In this document: piece after piece, positions 37,347 to 47,098 of the stretch | How the letters are laid out: every line of letters begins with the position of its first letter | How positions within the stretch are numbered: position 1 is the stretch's first letter | NCBI RefSeq assembly: GCF_000759835.1 | Contig: NZ_BBNB01000002.1 | Coordinates: 372,001-436,000 of the forward strand | DNA from: Citrobacter sedlakii NBRC 105722 | GTDB taxonomy: Bacteria > Pseudomonadota > Gammaproteobacteria > Enterobacterales > Enterobacteriaceae | Length of the DNA stretch: 64,000 bases | Reading direction: 5' to 3' | Made by a program: the position numbers and the translations under genes | Notes under the pieces: generated by a model | Seen by the model: the letters and a program-made list of their open reading frames with translations, nothing else | Told to the model about the DNA's origin: nothing | Database searches by the model: none

Positions 37347-38480
37347 TCAGAAGTCGTAACGCAGACGTACGAGGTTCATATCGCCCAGGTCATCGGTGCT
37401 GGAGGTGAAGACATGCTCGTAATCAACACGGAAACCATAGTCCAGTTGGAAGCTGATCCCCACGCCGTTATCGGTGCGCAGATAATCCCGGCCATTCACG
37501 TATTCAATACGGTCTCCCATAAAGTACGGCTGAATGGATTTCACCGCGTACTGGTTGATCGGGAAAGTGTAGCCCGCGAAGTATTCCAGACCCCAGGCAT
37601 CACCAGCAAAGTAGTCGTTCACCGATACTTTTTTCGTGGTCATGAAGTTCTGGTACCAGCCGCCGCCCATTGAGAAGGTCCAGTTTTCCGGCGTCCAGCT
37701 CAATGCTGTACCCACAATGTTCTGATCGTACGTCTTGTTGCCGTTGCCGCGCATTTCTGCACGGGTGTAGTTCCACGCCGTACCCCAGCTTAGATCGTCA
37801 GTAATATGATAATCCGCACCCAGCGAGCCGCCGCCTTTACGCTTGTAGTTCAGGCCGTTGTTTGCGTTGTAGTCATCGCTGAACAGATAAGACGCGTAGA
37901 GATCAACATCGCCTACGGTTTTCTTGTATTTCAGCATCTTGCGAGAACGGTAGGAGCCGTCGTAGTCGCCGTTGATCCCGTTACCCGGAGCCTGGCCTAT
38001 CATGTCATAGTCCCAGATATCGGTTTTCGCGCCCACCACATCGTAGTAAATGCTGTTCTGTTGACCGAAAGTCAGCGTACCCCAGGTATCGCTTTTCAGA
38101 CCGGTATACAGCATACGGCGGGTGGTGTCGTGCGCGCCTTCGGCGTAGTGGTTATCCCAGTTAAACTGCGCCGGAATATTCACGCCCAGCTCGTAGAAGC
38201 TGATCCAGCTAATGTCGTCAAACAGATAGTAATCTGCCGCGAAACGGAAACGGGTGCCGCCGTCAAAACCATTACGTTTATAACCGTTGGCGCCGTCATC
38301 GCCCGTCATATTCTGGAACTGGGGACGAATACTCCCGCCCACGGTGAAGTTTAGACGGCTCAGCGGGTTGCCCGCCTGGGGATCTTGTTTCAGAACAGTG
38401 ATTTCCGCCTGAGAAGCGAAAGACATTAATGCCACTGCCGCGCCGATCGATGCCGCCAGCGCTGTTGTTTTTATAGTCAT
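37347..38480 (-). CDS. Outer-membrane porin of uncertain specificity
   Basis: The 377-residue beta-barrel protein has a Sec signal peptide (residues 1-25, ending SFASQA-E) and alternating amphipathic strands with aromatic belts. The last residue is Phe (NLVRLRYDF), the BAM recognition end. It looks like a 16-stranded Gram-negative porin but lacks the PEFGG loop of OmpC/OmpF, so specificity may differ. AAGGA precedes the ATG. It occupies the ybbP-selU interval where E. coli K-12 has rhsD-linked genes. I cannot assign a symbol or a substrate. Confidence 0.78.
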   Translation of the reverse strand: MTIKTTALAASIGAAVALMSFASQAEITVLKQDPQAGNPLSRLNFTVGGSIRPQFQNMTGDDGANGYKRNGFDGGTRFRFAADYYLFDDISWISFYELGVNIPAQFNWDNHYAEGAHDTTRRMLYTGLKSDTWGTLTFGQQNSIYYDVVGAKTDIWDYDMIGQAPGNGINGDYDGSYRSRKMLKYKKTVGDVDLYASYLFSDDYNANNGLNYKRKGGGSLGADYHITDDLSWGTAWNYTRAEMRGNGNKTYDQNIVGTALSWTPENWTFSMGGGWYQNFMTTKKVSVNDYFAGDAWGLEYFAGYTFPINQYAVKSIQPYFMGDRIEYVNGRDYLRTDNGVGISFQLDYGFRVDYEHVFTSSTDDLGDMNLVRLRYDF

Positions 38481-38610
38481 TATTTTTCCTTGATAGATTT
38501 CCTGCTAATTATTCAGCAATGGAATGTTAACCGGAATTACTACAGGCGTGTTGGCGGGTTTTTAATGATTTGTGCCGTTAAACGGCGCGGGCTTATCCAT
38601 TTATGCTTTT

Positions 38611-38643
38611 AAAAAAGAGCGCGCCGGTATCTTCACCGGCGCG
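38611..38643 (-). terminator. Rho-independent terminator of ybbAP
   Basis: On the minus strand CGCGCCGGT / ACCGGCGCG (9 bp, 6-nt loop) is followed by CTCTTTTTT, 16 bp after the ybbP stop. Confidence 0.88.
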
Positions 38644-38658
38644 TCAGTCTCATACTGC

Positions 38659-41073
38659 TTAATTGCTAAACTGGCGGAACAGCGCCTTCCCCTTCAGTAA
38701 CCGGATCCCCAACCAGCCGCCGCAGACGGAAAGCAGGAACGCGCCGCTAAGGGGTAAAACCGCCCACAATCGCCAGTCCGGCTGCCAGGGGAAATCAAAG
38801 ACCCGGGTTTGCAACATGGCCAGCGCTGTTTCTGCGCCAATGGAGGCCACCAGCCCGGACACCAATCCCAGCATGGCAAATTCACACCATAAGGTGGTGC
38901 GCAGCAGTTTCTTGCCCGCCCCCAGCGTGCGCCAGACGACCAGTTCCTGATGGCGTTGCCGCATGCCAACCTGCACCTGCGCCAGCAACAGCAGGATGCC
39001 GCAGGCGGTAACCAGCACCACCATGACTTCCAGCGCCCGGCTCACCTGCTCCAGCACCTGGCCGACCTGCCGGAGAATAGCGCCGATATCCAGCAGGCTA
39101 ACCGTCGGAAACTCGCGGTTAAGTTGGGTCAGCATTTCGTTGCCGTTTTCCCAACGAAAGCTGGTCAGCCAGCTTTGCGGCTGTCCGTCAAGCGCGCCGG
39201 ACGGGAAGATAAAGAAGAAGTTTGGCCGCAAACTTTCCCAGTCCACCTTACGCAGACTGGTGACCTTTGCGCTGAACTGTTGGGTATCGCCCATAAAGGT
39301 CACGCTATCGCCCAGTGACACGTTCAACCGCTTCGCCAGCCCCTCTTCTATCGACACTTCGCCCTTTTTCGGCGGCCAGACGCCGGCGACAATCGGATTA
39401 TGGCTGGGTCGGCTATCCTGCCATGTCAGATTCAGCTCGCGGTTTAGCGCTTCATCCGGATTGCCTTCGGTCGATTTATCGTTAATGGCCGTCAGGCGCG
39501 CCCGGACAATAGGATAAAACGCTTCCGGGATCACCTGATGCTCCGAGAGAAAGGCCTTCACCTGCGGCACCTGTTCAGAAGCGATGTTGATCAGAAAATA
39601 GTTGGGGCTTTCCGGCGGCAGTTGCTGCTGCCAGCGATCCAGCAGATCGCCGCGCAGCACCAGCAGTAGCGCCAGCAGCATAAACGACAGCGAGAATGCG
39701 GAAAGCTGGCTCAGGGTGGACCACGGCTGACGCAGCAGGCGGCTAACGGCCAGACGCAGCGGCAACGACGAGAGCGTCAGGCCGCGCAGAACATTCAGCA
39801 GCATCCACCCCAGCACGCCGCACAGCAGCGCCAGTACCACCGCGCCCGCCAGCACCGCCCACAGCAGGGGACTGCCGCCCATTAATCCGGCGAGCAACAG
39901 CACAACGACAACGGTGACGACCGGCAGATAAAACTTCAGCGGCCAGACATTCGCCACCGCGTCGCGACGCAGTACGCGCAGCGGCTGAGTCGCCAGCAGC
40001 AGACGATACGGACGCAGGCCCACCAGCAGCGAAATCACCACCATGGTGCCCAGCGCCCACAGCCACGGCCAGAGGCTGGCAGGCGGCAGTGCGGCAGGCA
40101 ATACCGGCTTGAGCAGCACCATTAAGACCTTTTCAAACAGTAACCCTATCGCGCCTCCGGTGACGGCAGAAAGCGCCAGCACCATCAGCCACTGCCCGAC
40201 GATCAGTTTGCGCAATTGCGCCCTGCCCGCGCCGAGGGTTTTCAGGATTGCCACTAGATCATAGCGGCTGCGGCAGTAATGGCTCATTGCCACCGCCACG
40301 GCGGCGACGGCCAACAGCAGGGTTAACAGCGCTGAAAGCAGTAAAAATTGCTGCGAACGCTCAAGGGATTTACCGAGCGCGCCTTCATCCTGCTCAAGAC
40401 CATACCAACGATGCTCTGGTTTGAGCTGCGGCAGCAGCCATTTTTCGTAGTCGTCCAATTGCTGCGCAGTACCGCCAAACTTGTAGCGCCAGGTAACGCG
40501 GCTGCCGGGCTGTACCGCACCGGTTTTTTCCACATCAGCAATGTTCATCATCAGCCGCGGCGCCATCTGGAATGGGTTAAAGCCCGAGTCCGGCTCCTGC
40601 ACCACTTCACCGGCAATACGCAACGTGGCGTCGCCCACGTCAAGGGTATCGTCGATTTTCAGATTCAGCAGCGCCATCAGGCGCGGCGCGAGCAGCACCG
40701 ACCCGGGCTGGGGCTTCAGCCCAGACGGGCGGGTCTCCAGCTTGCCGTACATCGGATAAAGGTCATCAACCGCCTTAACGTTAGCCAGTTGCGGCGTGTC
40801 TCCGGCAAACGTCATGGTGGCGAAGGTCAGTTGTTCCCCGACTTTTAGCCCGCGCTGACGCGCTTCGTCGATCCACGCCTGCGGGACCACGCGCGAACTA
40901 CGCAGCGTCCGGTCGCCGGCCATAAACTCACGGCTTTGCTGGCTTAACCCTTTCTCCATTCGGTCGCTGATGCTGCCCAGCGCCAGCACACAGGCCACCG
41001 CCAGGCTCAGCGCCATCCAGACAATCAGTAACGACGGCGAGCGCCATTCGCGCCAGAACCAGCGTGCGATCAT
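38659..41073 (-). CDS. ybbP: ABC transporter permease YbbP (FtsX-like)
   Basis: An 804-residue protein, the E. coli length. It has one N-terminal helix (about 12-33), a large periplasmic domain, and two FtsX/MacB-type permease bundles, ending with four helices near the C-terminus. With the ATPase YbbA it forms a MacB-superfamily type VII ABC system acting on substrates in the periplasm or envelope. Together with TesA it has been proposed to handle hydrophobic compounds. Its start overlaps the end of ybbA by 4 bp. Confidence 0.95.
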   Translation of the reverse strand: MIARWFWREWRSPSLLIVWMALSLAVACVLALGSISDRMEKGLSQQSREFMAGDRTLRSSRVVPQAWIDEARQRGLKVGEQLTFATMTFAGDTPQLANVKAVDDLYPMYGKLETRPSGLKPQPGSVLLAPRLMALLNLKIDDTLDVGDATLRIAGEVVQEPDSGFNPFQMAPRLMMNIADVEKTGAVQPGSRVTWRYKFGGTAQQLDDYEKWLLPQLKPEHRWYGLEQDEGALGKSLERSQQFLLLSALLTLLLAVAAVAVAMSHYCRSRYDLVAILKTLGAGRAQLRKLIVGQWLMVLALSAVTGGAIGLLFEKVLMVLLKPVLPAALPPASLWPWLWALGTMVVISLLVGLRPYRLLLATQPLRVLRRDAVANVWPLKFYLPVVTVVVVLLLAGLMGGSPLLWAVLAGAVVLALLCGVLGWMLLNVLRGLTLSSLPLRLAVSRLLRQPWSTLSQLSAFSLSFMLLALLLVLRGDLLDRWQQQLPPESPNYFLINIASEQVPQVKAFLSEHQVIPEAFYPIVRARLTAINDKSTEGNPDEALNRELNLTWQDSRPSHNPIVAGVWPPKKGEVSIEEGLAKRLNVSLGDSVTFMGDTQQFSAKVTSLRKVDWESLRPNFFFIFPSGALDGQPQSWLTSFRWENGNEMLTQLNREFPTVSLLDIGAILRQVGQVLEQVSRALEVMVVLVTACGILLLLAQVQVGMRQRHQELVVWRTLGAGKKLLRTTLWCEFAMLGLVSGLVASIGAETALAMLQTRVFDFPWQPDWRLWAVLPLSGAFLLSVCGGWLGIRLLKGKALFRQFSN

Positions 41074-41756
41074 GCCTCCTCCTGCAACTGTCCGTTGACC
41101 AGTCGCAGACGCCTGTCGCAGCGCGCCGCCAGTTGGGGATCGTGGGTCACCAGGATCAACGTCGTCCCGTGTTCACGGTTCAGCGAAAACAGCAGATCGG
41201 CAATTTTGTCGCCAGTCTGTCGATCCAGGTTGCCGGTTGGTTCATCCGCAAACAGCACCTCCGGTCGTCCGTTAAACGCGCGCGCCAGCGCCACGCGCTG
41301 CTGTTCGCCGCCGGAAAGCTGGGCCGGAAGATGATCCAGACGCTTACCCAGCCCCAGTTGTTCCAGCAACGCTTTCGCGCCTTCCCGGCTTTTGCTGCTG
41401 GTTTCCCCACGCAGCAGCGCTGGCAGCTCGACGTTCTCCAGCGCGTTTAGCGTCGGGATCAACATAAACGACTGGAAAACAAAGCCGACGTGCCTGGCGC
41501 GCAGTTGCGCCCGCGCTTCCTCGTCCATCTGGTGCAGCGGTTTACCCACCAGACTGACCTCGCCGCCGCTGCCGTCATCCAGTCCGGCGAGGATCGCCAG
41601 CAGCGTTGACTTACCCGAACCCGACTCGCCAATCAGGGCGATGGTCTCGGCGCGTTTGACAACCAGTTCAACTCCGGTAAGGATGGAAAGCTCATGCTCC
41701 CCCTGACCGACGGACTTCTTAAGACGATGAACTTCAACAATGTTTTCCGCTGGCAT
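41070..41756 (-). CDS. ybbA: ABC transporter ATPase YbbA
   Basis: This 228-residue LolD/MacB-type ATPase shows Walker A GESGSGKST (near 43-51), the Q-loop VFQSF, signature LSGGEQQRVALARA and Walker B VLFADEPTGNLD. It powers YbbP. AGGAAGGG precedes ATG 41756. Its 5' end overlaps the divergent tesA start by 30 bp, so the two genes must share or interleave their promoters. Confidence 0.97.
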   Translation of the reverse strand: MPAENIVEVHRLKKSVGQGEHELSILTGVELVVKRAETIALIGESGSGKSTLLAILAGLDDGSGGEVSLVGKPLHQMDEEARAQLRARHVGFVFQSFMLIPTLNALENVELPALLRGETSSKSREGAKALLEQLGLGKRLDHLPAQLSGGEQQRVALARAFNGRPEVLFADEPTGNLDRQTGDKIADLLFSLNREHGTTLILVTHDPQLAARCDRRLRLVNGQLQEEA

Positions 41757-42350
41757 TTGCCCTTCCTGTTTTTGATCCTGTTTACCTGTCGGGCCGTGGC
41801 GGCTGACACGTTATTAATCCTCGGCGACAGCCTGAGCGCCGGCTATCGTATGTCTGCCAGCGCAGCCTGGCCTGCGCTGTTGAATGACAAATGGCAAGCA
41901 AAAACCACGGTTGTCAATGCAAGCATCAGCGGCGACACCTCCGGGCAAGCGCTGGCGCGGCTGCCTGCCTTGCTAAAACAACATCAACCGCGCTGGGTAC
42001 TGGTTGAACTTGGCGGTAACGACGGCCTGCGCGGTTTCGCCCCGGCGCAAACCGAACAGACGCTGCGCACCATTTTGCAAAAGGTGAAAGCCGCTAACGC
42101 CGAACCGCTGCTGATGCAAATTCGCCTGCCCGCAAACTACGGTCGCCGTTATAATGAAACCTTCAGCGCTGTTTATCCTAAGCTTGCCAGTGAGTTCGAT
42201 ATTCCTCTGTTACCCTTTTTTATGGAAGAGGTCTATCTGAAACCCCAATGGATGCAGGATGATGGTATTCATCCTAACCCCGAAGCTCAGCCGTTTATCG
42301 CTGACTGGATGGCGAAACAGCTGAGTCCTTTAGTAAATCATGAGTCATAA
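41727..42350 (+). CDS. tesA: Periplasmic thioesterase I / lysophospholipase L1 TesA
   Basis: A 207-residue SGNH hydrolase. The signal peptide covers about residues 1-25 (LFTCRAVAA-DT). The catalytic serine is in LGDSLSAGY, the oxyanion Gly and Asn in GGND, and the Asp/His pair in DGIHP near the end. It cleaves acyl-CoA, esters and lysophospholipids in the periplasm. The start at 41727 restores the E. coli N-terminus MNFNNVFRWHLPF. It overlaps ybbA divergently by 30 bp and ybbO by 11 bp. Confidence 0.96.
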   Translation: MNFNNVFRWHLPFLFLILFTCRAVAADTLLILGDSLSAGYRMSASAAWPALLNDKWQAKTTVVNASISGDTSGQALARLPALLKQHQPRWVLVELGGNDGLRGFAPAQTEQTLRTILQKVKAANAEPLLMQIRLPANYGRRYNETFSAVYPKLASEFDIPLLPFFMEEVYLKPQWMQDDGIHPNPEAQPFIADWMAKQLSPLVNHES

Positions 42351-43149
42351 CACAACGGAGATCCTGACAGGTAAAGTTATGCAAAAATCGGTCTTAATAA
42401 CAGGATGTTCCAGCGGAATTGGCCTGGAAAGCGCGTTTGAACTTAAGCGCCAGGGCTTTCAAATTCTCGCAGGCTGCCGTAAACCTGAAGATGTCGCCCG
42501 CATGAATAGCATGGGCTTCACCGGCGTACAGATCGATCTCGACTCTCCTGAGAGTGTGGATCGCGCCGCCGATGAAGTGATCGCCCTGACCGATAACTGT
42601 TTGTTTGGGATCTTTAATAATGCCGGGTACGGCGTTTACGGTCCCCTGAGCACCATCAGTCGTGAGCAGATGGAGCAGCAATTTTCCGCCAACTTTTTTG
42701 GCGCTCACCAGCTCACAATGCGCTTATTACCGGCAATGCTGCCCCACGGCGAAGGGCGTATCGTCATGACCTCGTCGGTGATGGGGCTGATCTCCACGCC
42801 GGGACGCGGCGCTTACGCCGCCAGTAAATACGCGCTGGAAGCGTGGTCGGACGCGCTACGTATGGAGCTGCGCCACAGCGGAATTCACGTCAGCGTGATC
42901 GAGCCCGGCCCCATTCGTACCCGTTTTACCGAGAACGTTAACCAAACGCAAAGCGACAAACCGGTGGAGAATCCCGGCATTGCCGCCCGTTTTACCCTGG
43001 ATCCTGAAGCGGTGGTCAATAAAGTGCGCCACGCGTTTGTCAGCGACAAACCTAAACTTCGCTATCCGGTCACGCTGGTCACCTGGGCCGTCATGCTGCT
43101 GAAACGTCTGCTGCCGGGACGCCTGATGGACAAAATTTTGCGTGGGTGA
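42340..43149 (+). CDS. ybbO: NADP-dependent short-chain dehydrogenase/reductase YbbO
   Basis: The 269-residue SDR protein has the cofactor motif TGCSSGIG, NNAG, catalytic Ser (MTSSVMG) and YAASK. E. coli YbbO has been reported as an aldehyde reductase. The start at 42340 overlaps tesA and matches the E. coli annotation. ATG 42379 (MQKSVLITGC) has AGG at better spacing and would give 256 residues; the true start is unsettled. Confidence 0.93.
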   Translation: MSHNTTEILTGKVMQKSVLITGCSSGIGLESAFELKRQGFQILAGCRKPEDVARMNSMGFTGVQIDLDSPESVDRAADEVIALTDNCLFGIFNNAGYGVYGPLSTISREQMEQQFSANFFGAHQLTMRLLPAMLPHGEGRIVMTSSVMGLISTPGRGAYAASKYALEAWSDALRMELRHSGIHVSVIEPGPIRTRFTENVNQTQSDKPVENPGIAARFTLDPEAVVNKVRHAFVSDKPKLRYPVTLVTWAVMLLKRLLPGRLMDKILRG

Positions 43150-43208
43150 GTTGAAGCGCGCGCGTCAGCCCCCATGTAAAAAAGAAATCGACAAAAGAGA
43201 GCAACTCC

Positions 43209-44063
43209 ATGTCCGTACAGAATATTGTCAACATTAACGAATCGAACCTGCAGCAGACTTTAGAACAGTCGATGACCACACCGGTACTGTTCTATTTCTG
43301 GTCCGAGCGTAGCCAGCACTGTCTGCAACTGACGCCAGTGCTGGAAAGCCTGGCCGCGCAGTATAACGGCCAGTTTATCCTGGCGAAGCTCGACTGTGAC
43401 GCCGAGCAGATGATCGCCTCCCAGTTTGGCCTGCGCGCGATCCCTACCGTTTACCTGTTCCAGAACGGTCAGCCGGTTGACGGTTTCCAGGGGCCGCAGC
43501 CGGAAGAAGCGATTCGCGCCCTGCTCGATAAAGTGCTGCCGCGTGAAGAAGAGTTGAAAGCCCAGCAGGCAATGCAACTGATGCAGGAAGGCAACTATAT
43601 CGACGCGCTGCCCCTGCTGAAAGACGCCTGGCAGTTGTCTAACCAGAACGGTGAAATTGGCCTGCTGCTTGCGGAAACCCAGATTGCCCTGAACCGCACT
43701 GAAGAGGCCGAAGCGGTGCTCAAAACGATTCCTCTGCAGGACCAGGACACCCGCTATCAGGGGCTGGTGGCGCAGATTGATTTGCTGAAACAGGCCGCCG
43801 ACACGCCAGAGATTCAACAGCTCCAGCAACAGGTTGCCGATAACCCGCAGGATGCCGGACTGGCGGCGCAACTGGCGCTGCAACTGCATCAGGTGGGACG
43901 TAACGAAGAAGCGCTGGAACTGCTGTTTAGCCATCTGCGTCACGATCTCGCCGCGGCGGACGGACAGGTGCGTAAAATGTTCCAGGAAATTCTGGCCGCG
44001 CTTGGCACGGGTGATGCGCTGGCGTCGAAGTACCGTCGCCAGCTGTACGCACTGTTATATTAA
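43209..44063 (+). CDS. cnoX: Chaperedoxin CnoX (YbbN)
   Basis: A 284-residue protein with an N-terminal thioredoxin fold (1-110) whose active-site motif is SQHC (35-38) instead of CGPC, so it has little reductase activity. C-terminal TPR-like repeats follow ([43 protein letters not shown]). In E. coli, chlorination by bleach turns it into a holdase that passes clients to DnaK and GroEL and protects their cysteines. It has the E. coli length and position. Confidence 0.96.
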   Translation: MSVQNIVNINESNLQQTLEQSMTTPVLFYFWSERSQHCLQLTPVLESLAAQYNGQFILAKLDCDAEQMIASQFGLRAIPTVYLFQNGQPVDGFQGPQPEEAIRALLDKVLPREEELKAQQAMQLMQEGNYIDALPLLKDAWQLSNQNGEIGLLLAETQIALNRTEEAEAVLKTIPLQDQDTRYQGLVAQIDLLKQAADTPEIQQLQQQVADNPQDAGLAAQLALQLHQVGRNEEALELLFSHLRHDLAAADGQVRKMFQEILAALGTGDALASKYRRQLYALLY

Positions 44064-44076
44064 TTCCGCCTGCAGT

Positions 44077-44102
44077 GCCCGGTGGCGCTACGTTTACCGG
44101 GC
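44077..44102. repeat. REP-like palindrome
   Basis: GCCCGGTGGCG...TTTACCGGGC separates the convergent cnoX and fetB and may serve as a bidirectional mRNA 3' end. Confidence 0.65.
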
Positions 44103-44129
44103 CTGCGGGTCAGAGATGCCCTTCCCCGC

Positions 44130-44906
44130 TCACGTCTTTAAATGCGTCACCACCAGTTGGTGGCGCGAATTGTAGAATTTCCGATAGGTTAAATAACAGG
44201 CGATAATGGTTGACAGGCTCGCCGTCGAAAGCAGCATAAAGGTCACCATAATCTGGTATTTTATCGCTTTTACCGGATCGATCCCGGCAAAGATCAGCCC
44301 CGACATCATACCTGGCAAACTCACCAGCCCAACCGTTTTCGCTGAGTCAATCGTTGGGATTAGCGAAGCGCGAATGCTGTCGCGAATCAATCCGGCTGAT
44401 GCCATTTTTGGCGTCGCGCCCAGACTCAGTTTTTCCTGAATCTGCTGCCGCTCACTGCTAAATCGCTGTCCGAGATTGTTATAGCACAAGCCAACGGCGA
44501 CCATCGCGTTCCCGGCAATCATCCCGGAGATCGGAATCACCTGCATGGGAATAAATTCAATCGACCCTGACAGCACCAGCACCGCTAGTGTTAAGCCTGC
44601 GCCCACGGTAATGGCAATAAATGAGGATACAAACGCTTTATCAATATATTTGCTGCGCTTCTGCGCGTTATACGCCGCGTTAAAACAGATAAATAGCACC
44701 ATCACTAACGTCAGAACGGCGTGATTGACGCCGAAGATATATTTCAGGACATAGCCCACGATAATAAGCTGAATGACAGCGCGCCCAACGCTCCAGAGAA
44801 TGTCCTTTTCCAGCGCCAGTTTCTCTTTGTGGCTGATCAGCATCGCCACCACCACCAGCATCATCGCCAGGGCCAGAGACGAATTGGTAATATTATGCTC
44901 GTTCAT
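44130..44906 (-). CDS. fetB: Iron export ABC permease FetB (YbbM)
   Basis: The 258-residue UPF0014-family membrane protein has about seven hydrophobic helices and the family block VGLVSLPGMMSGLIFAGIDPVKAIKYQI. The start at ATG 44906 follows AGGAGAC and gives MNEHNITNSSLALAM as in E. coli; it lies inside the end of fetA (14-bp overlap). With FetA it exports iron and lessens peroxide stress in E. coli. Confidence 0.95.
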   Translation of the reverse strand: MNEHNITNSSLALAMMLVVVAMLISHKEKLALEKDILWSVGRAVIQLIIVGYVLKYIFGVNHAVLTLVMVLFICFNAAYNAQKRSKYIDKAFVSSFIAITVGAGLTLAVLVLSGSIEFIPMQVIPISGMIAGNAMVAVGLCYNNLGQRFSSERQQIQEKLSLGATPKMASAGLIRDSIRASLIPTIDSAKTVGLVSLPGMMSGLIFAGIDPVKAIKYQIMVTFMLLSTASLSTIIACYLTYRKFYNSRHQLVVTHLKT

Positions 44907-45570
44907 TACGCGTCTCCTGCATTTCACCGGCATGCGGCGTCAGGGTAATTATCGTATCCGCATGATCGATCTCATCTTTATCGTGAGTAACCCACAGCAC
45001 CCCAATTTGCTTATCACGAGCGTAGCGATGAATCATTTCGTTGACGTTGCGCTTATTTTTTTCATCCAGCGCGCTGGTGATTTCATCAAGCAACAGCACC
45101 TGCGGTAAAAACTGTAGATTGCGGATTAGCGAGATACGCTGCTTTTCGCCGCCGGAAAGCGCGCTGATGTTTTTCTCCAGTAGCGTTTCCGAAAGGTCAA
45201 ATCGCGCCAGATCGTCGACAAGTTGCTGTCGCTCCGGGCGCTTATTGCGGATTTCCCAGGGGAAGATCAAATTATCATACACGGTGTTGCCAAACAGCGT
45301 GGGCGTTTGCGTACAGTAAGAAACCTGCTGGCGATACGTTTCCGGACTGAGCGTGGCGATGTCTTGACCCGCAAAAAGAATTTCCCCTTCGCTGGGGCTA
45401 AGTAACGATGCGATAATTTTCAGCAAGGTGCTTTTACCGCAGCCGGAAGGTCCGGTAATCAGTTTAAATTCGCCGGGGAGAAGGTTAAAGCGAATACCGC
45501 GCAGAATGTCTGTCTCCCCTGCCTGGTATCCCACGTTTTTGAGCTGAAGCAGAATGCCATTTTCTTTCAT
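44893..45570 (-). CDS. fetA: Iron export ABC ATPase FetA (YbbL)
   Basis: A 225-residue ATPase with Walker A GPSGCGKST (near 39-47), Q-loop YCTQTPTLFG, signature LSGGEKQRISLIRN and Walker B VLLLDEITSALD. It pairs with the overlapping fetB. The gene is divergent from qmcA across 147 bp. Confidence 0.95.
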   Translation of the reverse strand: MKENGILLQLKNVGYQAGETDILRGIRFNLLPGEFKLITGPSGCGKSTLLKIIASLLSPSEGEILFAGQDIATLSPETYRQQVSYCTQTPTLFGNTVYDNLIFPWEIRNKRPERQQLVDDLARFDLSETLLEKNISALSGGEKQRISLIRNLQFLPQVLLLDEITSALDEKNKRNVNEMIHRYARDKQIGVLWVTHDKDEIDHADTIITLTPHAGEMQETRNERA

Positions 45571-45717
45571 TGTGCGTCCATCTTTCCATTTTTTATCGGC
45601 AATGAGTGTATCTCTGTATGGAATAAGAGGGGAACTCCCTTTGATTAATCGGATATAATTTGTTTACGCTGGTAGCGATATATCATTTCAAGGACAGTGC
45701 AACAGGAGGTTTTTTTA

Positions 45718-46632
45718 ATGCTTATTTTTATCCCTATTCTCATCTTTGTCGCCCTGGTGGTCGTTGGCGCGGGCGTTAAAATCGTACCGCAGGGGTATCA
45801 GTGGACAGTGGAACGTTTTGGCCGTTACACCAAAACGCTCCAGCCCGGCCTGAGCCTCGTTGTGCCGTTTATGGACCGCATTGGCCGCAAGATCAATATG
45901 ATGGAACAGGTGCTGGACATTCCTTCGCAGGAAGTGATTTCCAAAGACAACGCCAATGTCACCATCGACGCCGTGTGTTTTATCCAGGTCATCGATGCTC
46001 CACGGGCGGCCTATGAGGTCAGTAACCTCGAACTGGCGATCATCAACCTTACGATGACCAACATCCGTACCGTTCTGGGTTCGATGGAGCTCGACGAAAT
46101 GCTTTCCCAGCGCGACAGCATCAACTCGCGACTGCTGCATATTGTCGATGAGGCGACCAACCCGTGGGGCATCAAAGTCACACGTATTGAAATCCGCGAC
46201 GTGCGTCCACCGGCGGAGTTAATTTCTTCTATGAACGCGCAGATGAAAGCGGAGCGAACCAAGCGCGCCTATATTCTGGAAGCCGAAGGGGTACGCCAGG
46301 CGGAGATCCTCAAGGCCGAGGGGGAGAAACAGTCGCAGATCCTGAAAGCGGAAGGCGAACGCCAGTCGGCCTTCCTGCAGGCGGAAGCGCGTGAACGTTC
46401 CGCTGAAGCGGAAGCGCGGGCGACCAAAATGGTGTCCGAAGCGATCGCCGCCGGGGATATTCAGGCGGTTAACTACTTCGTGGCGCAGAAATATACCGAA
46501 GCGCTACAACAAATAGGCTCGTCCAGTAATAGTAAAGTGGTGATGATGCCGCTGGATGCCAGCAGTCTGATGGGCTCCATTGCCGGCATCACTGAACTGG
46601 TTAAAGACAGCGCCAGCGAGCGGAAAAAATAA
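45718..46632 (+). CDS. qmcA: SPFH/band-7 inner-membrane protein QmcA
   Basis: A 304-residue stomatin-like protein. It has an N-terminal membrane helix (2-24), a band-7 domain (about 25-190) and a coiled coil with repeated AEG(E/V)xQxxILKAEGE units (about 190-240). The start at 45718 has AGGAGGT nine bases upstream and gives [10 protein letters not shown]; seven codons further upstream are unsupported. It clusters with FtsH-HflKC-like assemblies and is proposed to organise membrane microdomains. ybbJ overlaps its stop codon. Confidence 0.95.
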   Translation: MLIFIPILIFVALVVVGAGVKIVPQGYQWTVERFGRYTKTLQPGLSLVVPFMDRIGRKINMMEQVLDIPSQEVISKDNANVTIDAVCFIQVIDAPRAAYEVSNLELAIINLTMTNIRTVLGSMELDEMLSQRDSINSRLLHIVDEATNPWGIKVTRIEIRDVRPPAELISSMNAQMKAERTKRAYILEAEGVRQAEILKAEGEKQSQILKAEGERQSAFLQAEARERSAEAEARATKMVSEAIAAGDIQAVNYFVAQKYTEALQQIGSSSNSKVVMMPLDASSLMGSIAGITELVKDSASERKK

Positions 46633-47093
46633 TGATCGAGATGATAGCGGCGCATCCGCATATTTTCTGGCTCAGCCTCGGCGGCCTGTTGCTTGCCGCC
46701 GAAATGCTCGGCGGTAACGGCTACCTGCTGTGGAGCGGCGTGGCGGCAGTGATTACCGGCCTCACGGTATGGCTACTGCCGGTTGGTTGGGAGTGGCAGG
46801 GCGTGATGTTCGCGGTCTTAACCCTCCTCGCCGCCTGGCTATGGTGGAAATGGCTGGCGAAGCGTGTACGGGAGCAGAAACCCGCCGACCGCCAGTTAAA
46901 CCAGCGCGGGCAGCAACTGGTGGGGCGCCGGTTTATGCTGGAGTCCGGGCTGGTCAATGGCCGCGGGCATGTGCGGGTCGGCGACAGCTCCTGGCCGGTC
47001 AGCGCCACGGAAGATCTGGCTGGCGGTACGTTAGTTGAAGTGATTGCCGTTGAAGGGATTACCCTGCATGTCAGAGCAATAACACGTTCGTAA
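46632..47093 (+). CDS. ybbJ: NfeD-like membrane protein YbbJ
   Basis: A 153-residue protein with three hydrophobic helices in the first 75 residues and a C-terminal OB-fold typical of short NfeD proteins ([38 protein letters not shown]). NfeD genes are regularly coupled to SPFH genes, here by a one-base overlap (TAATG) with qmcA. It is thought to support QmcA in the membrane. Confidence 0.94.
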   Translation: MIEMIAAHPHIFWLSLGGLLLAAEMLGGNGYLLWSGVAAVITGLTVWLLPVGWEWQGVMFAVLTLLAAWLWWKWLAKRVREQKPADRQLNQRGQQLVGRRFMLESGLVNGRGHVRVGDSSWPVSATEDLAGGTLVEVIAVEGITLHVRAITRS

Positions 47094-47098
47094 TTAAC

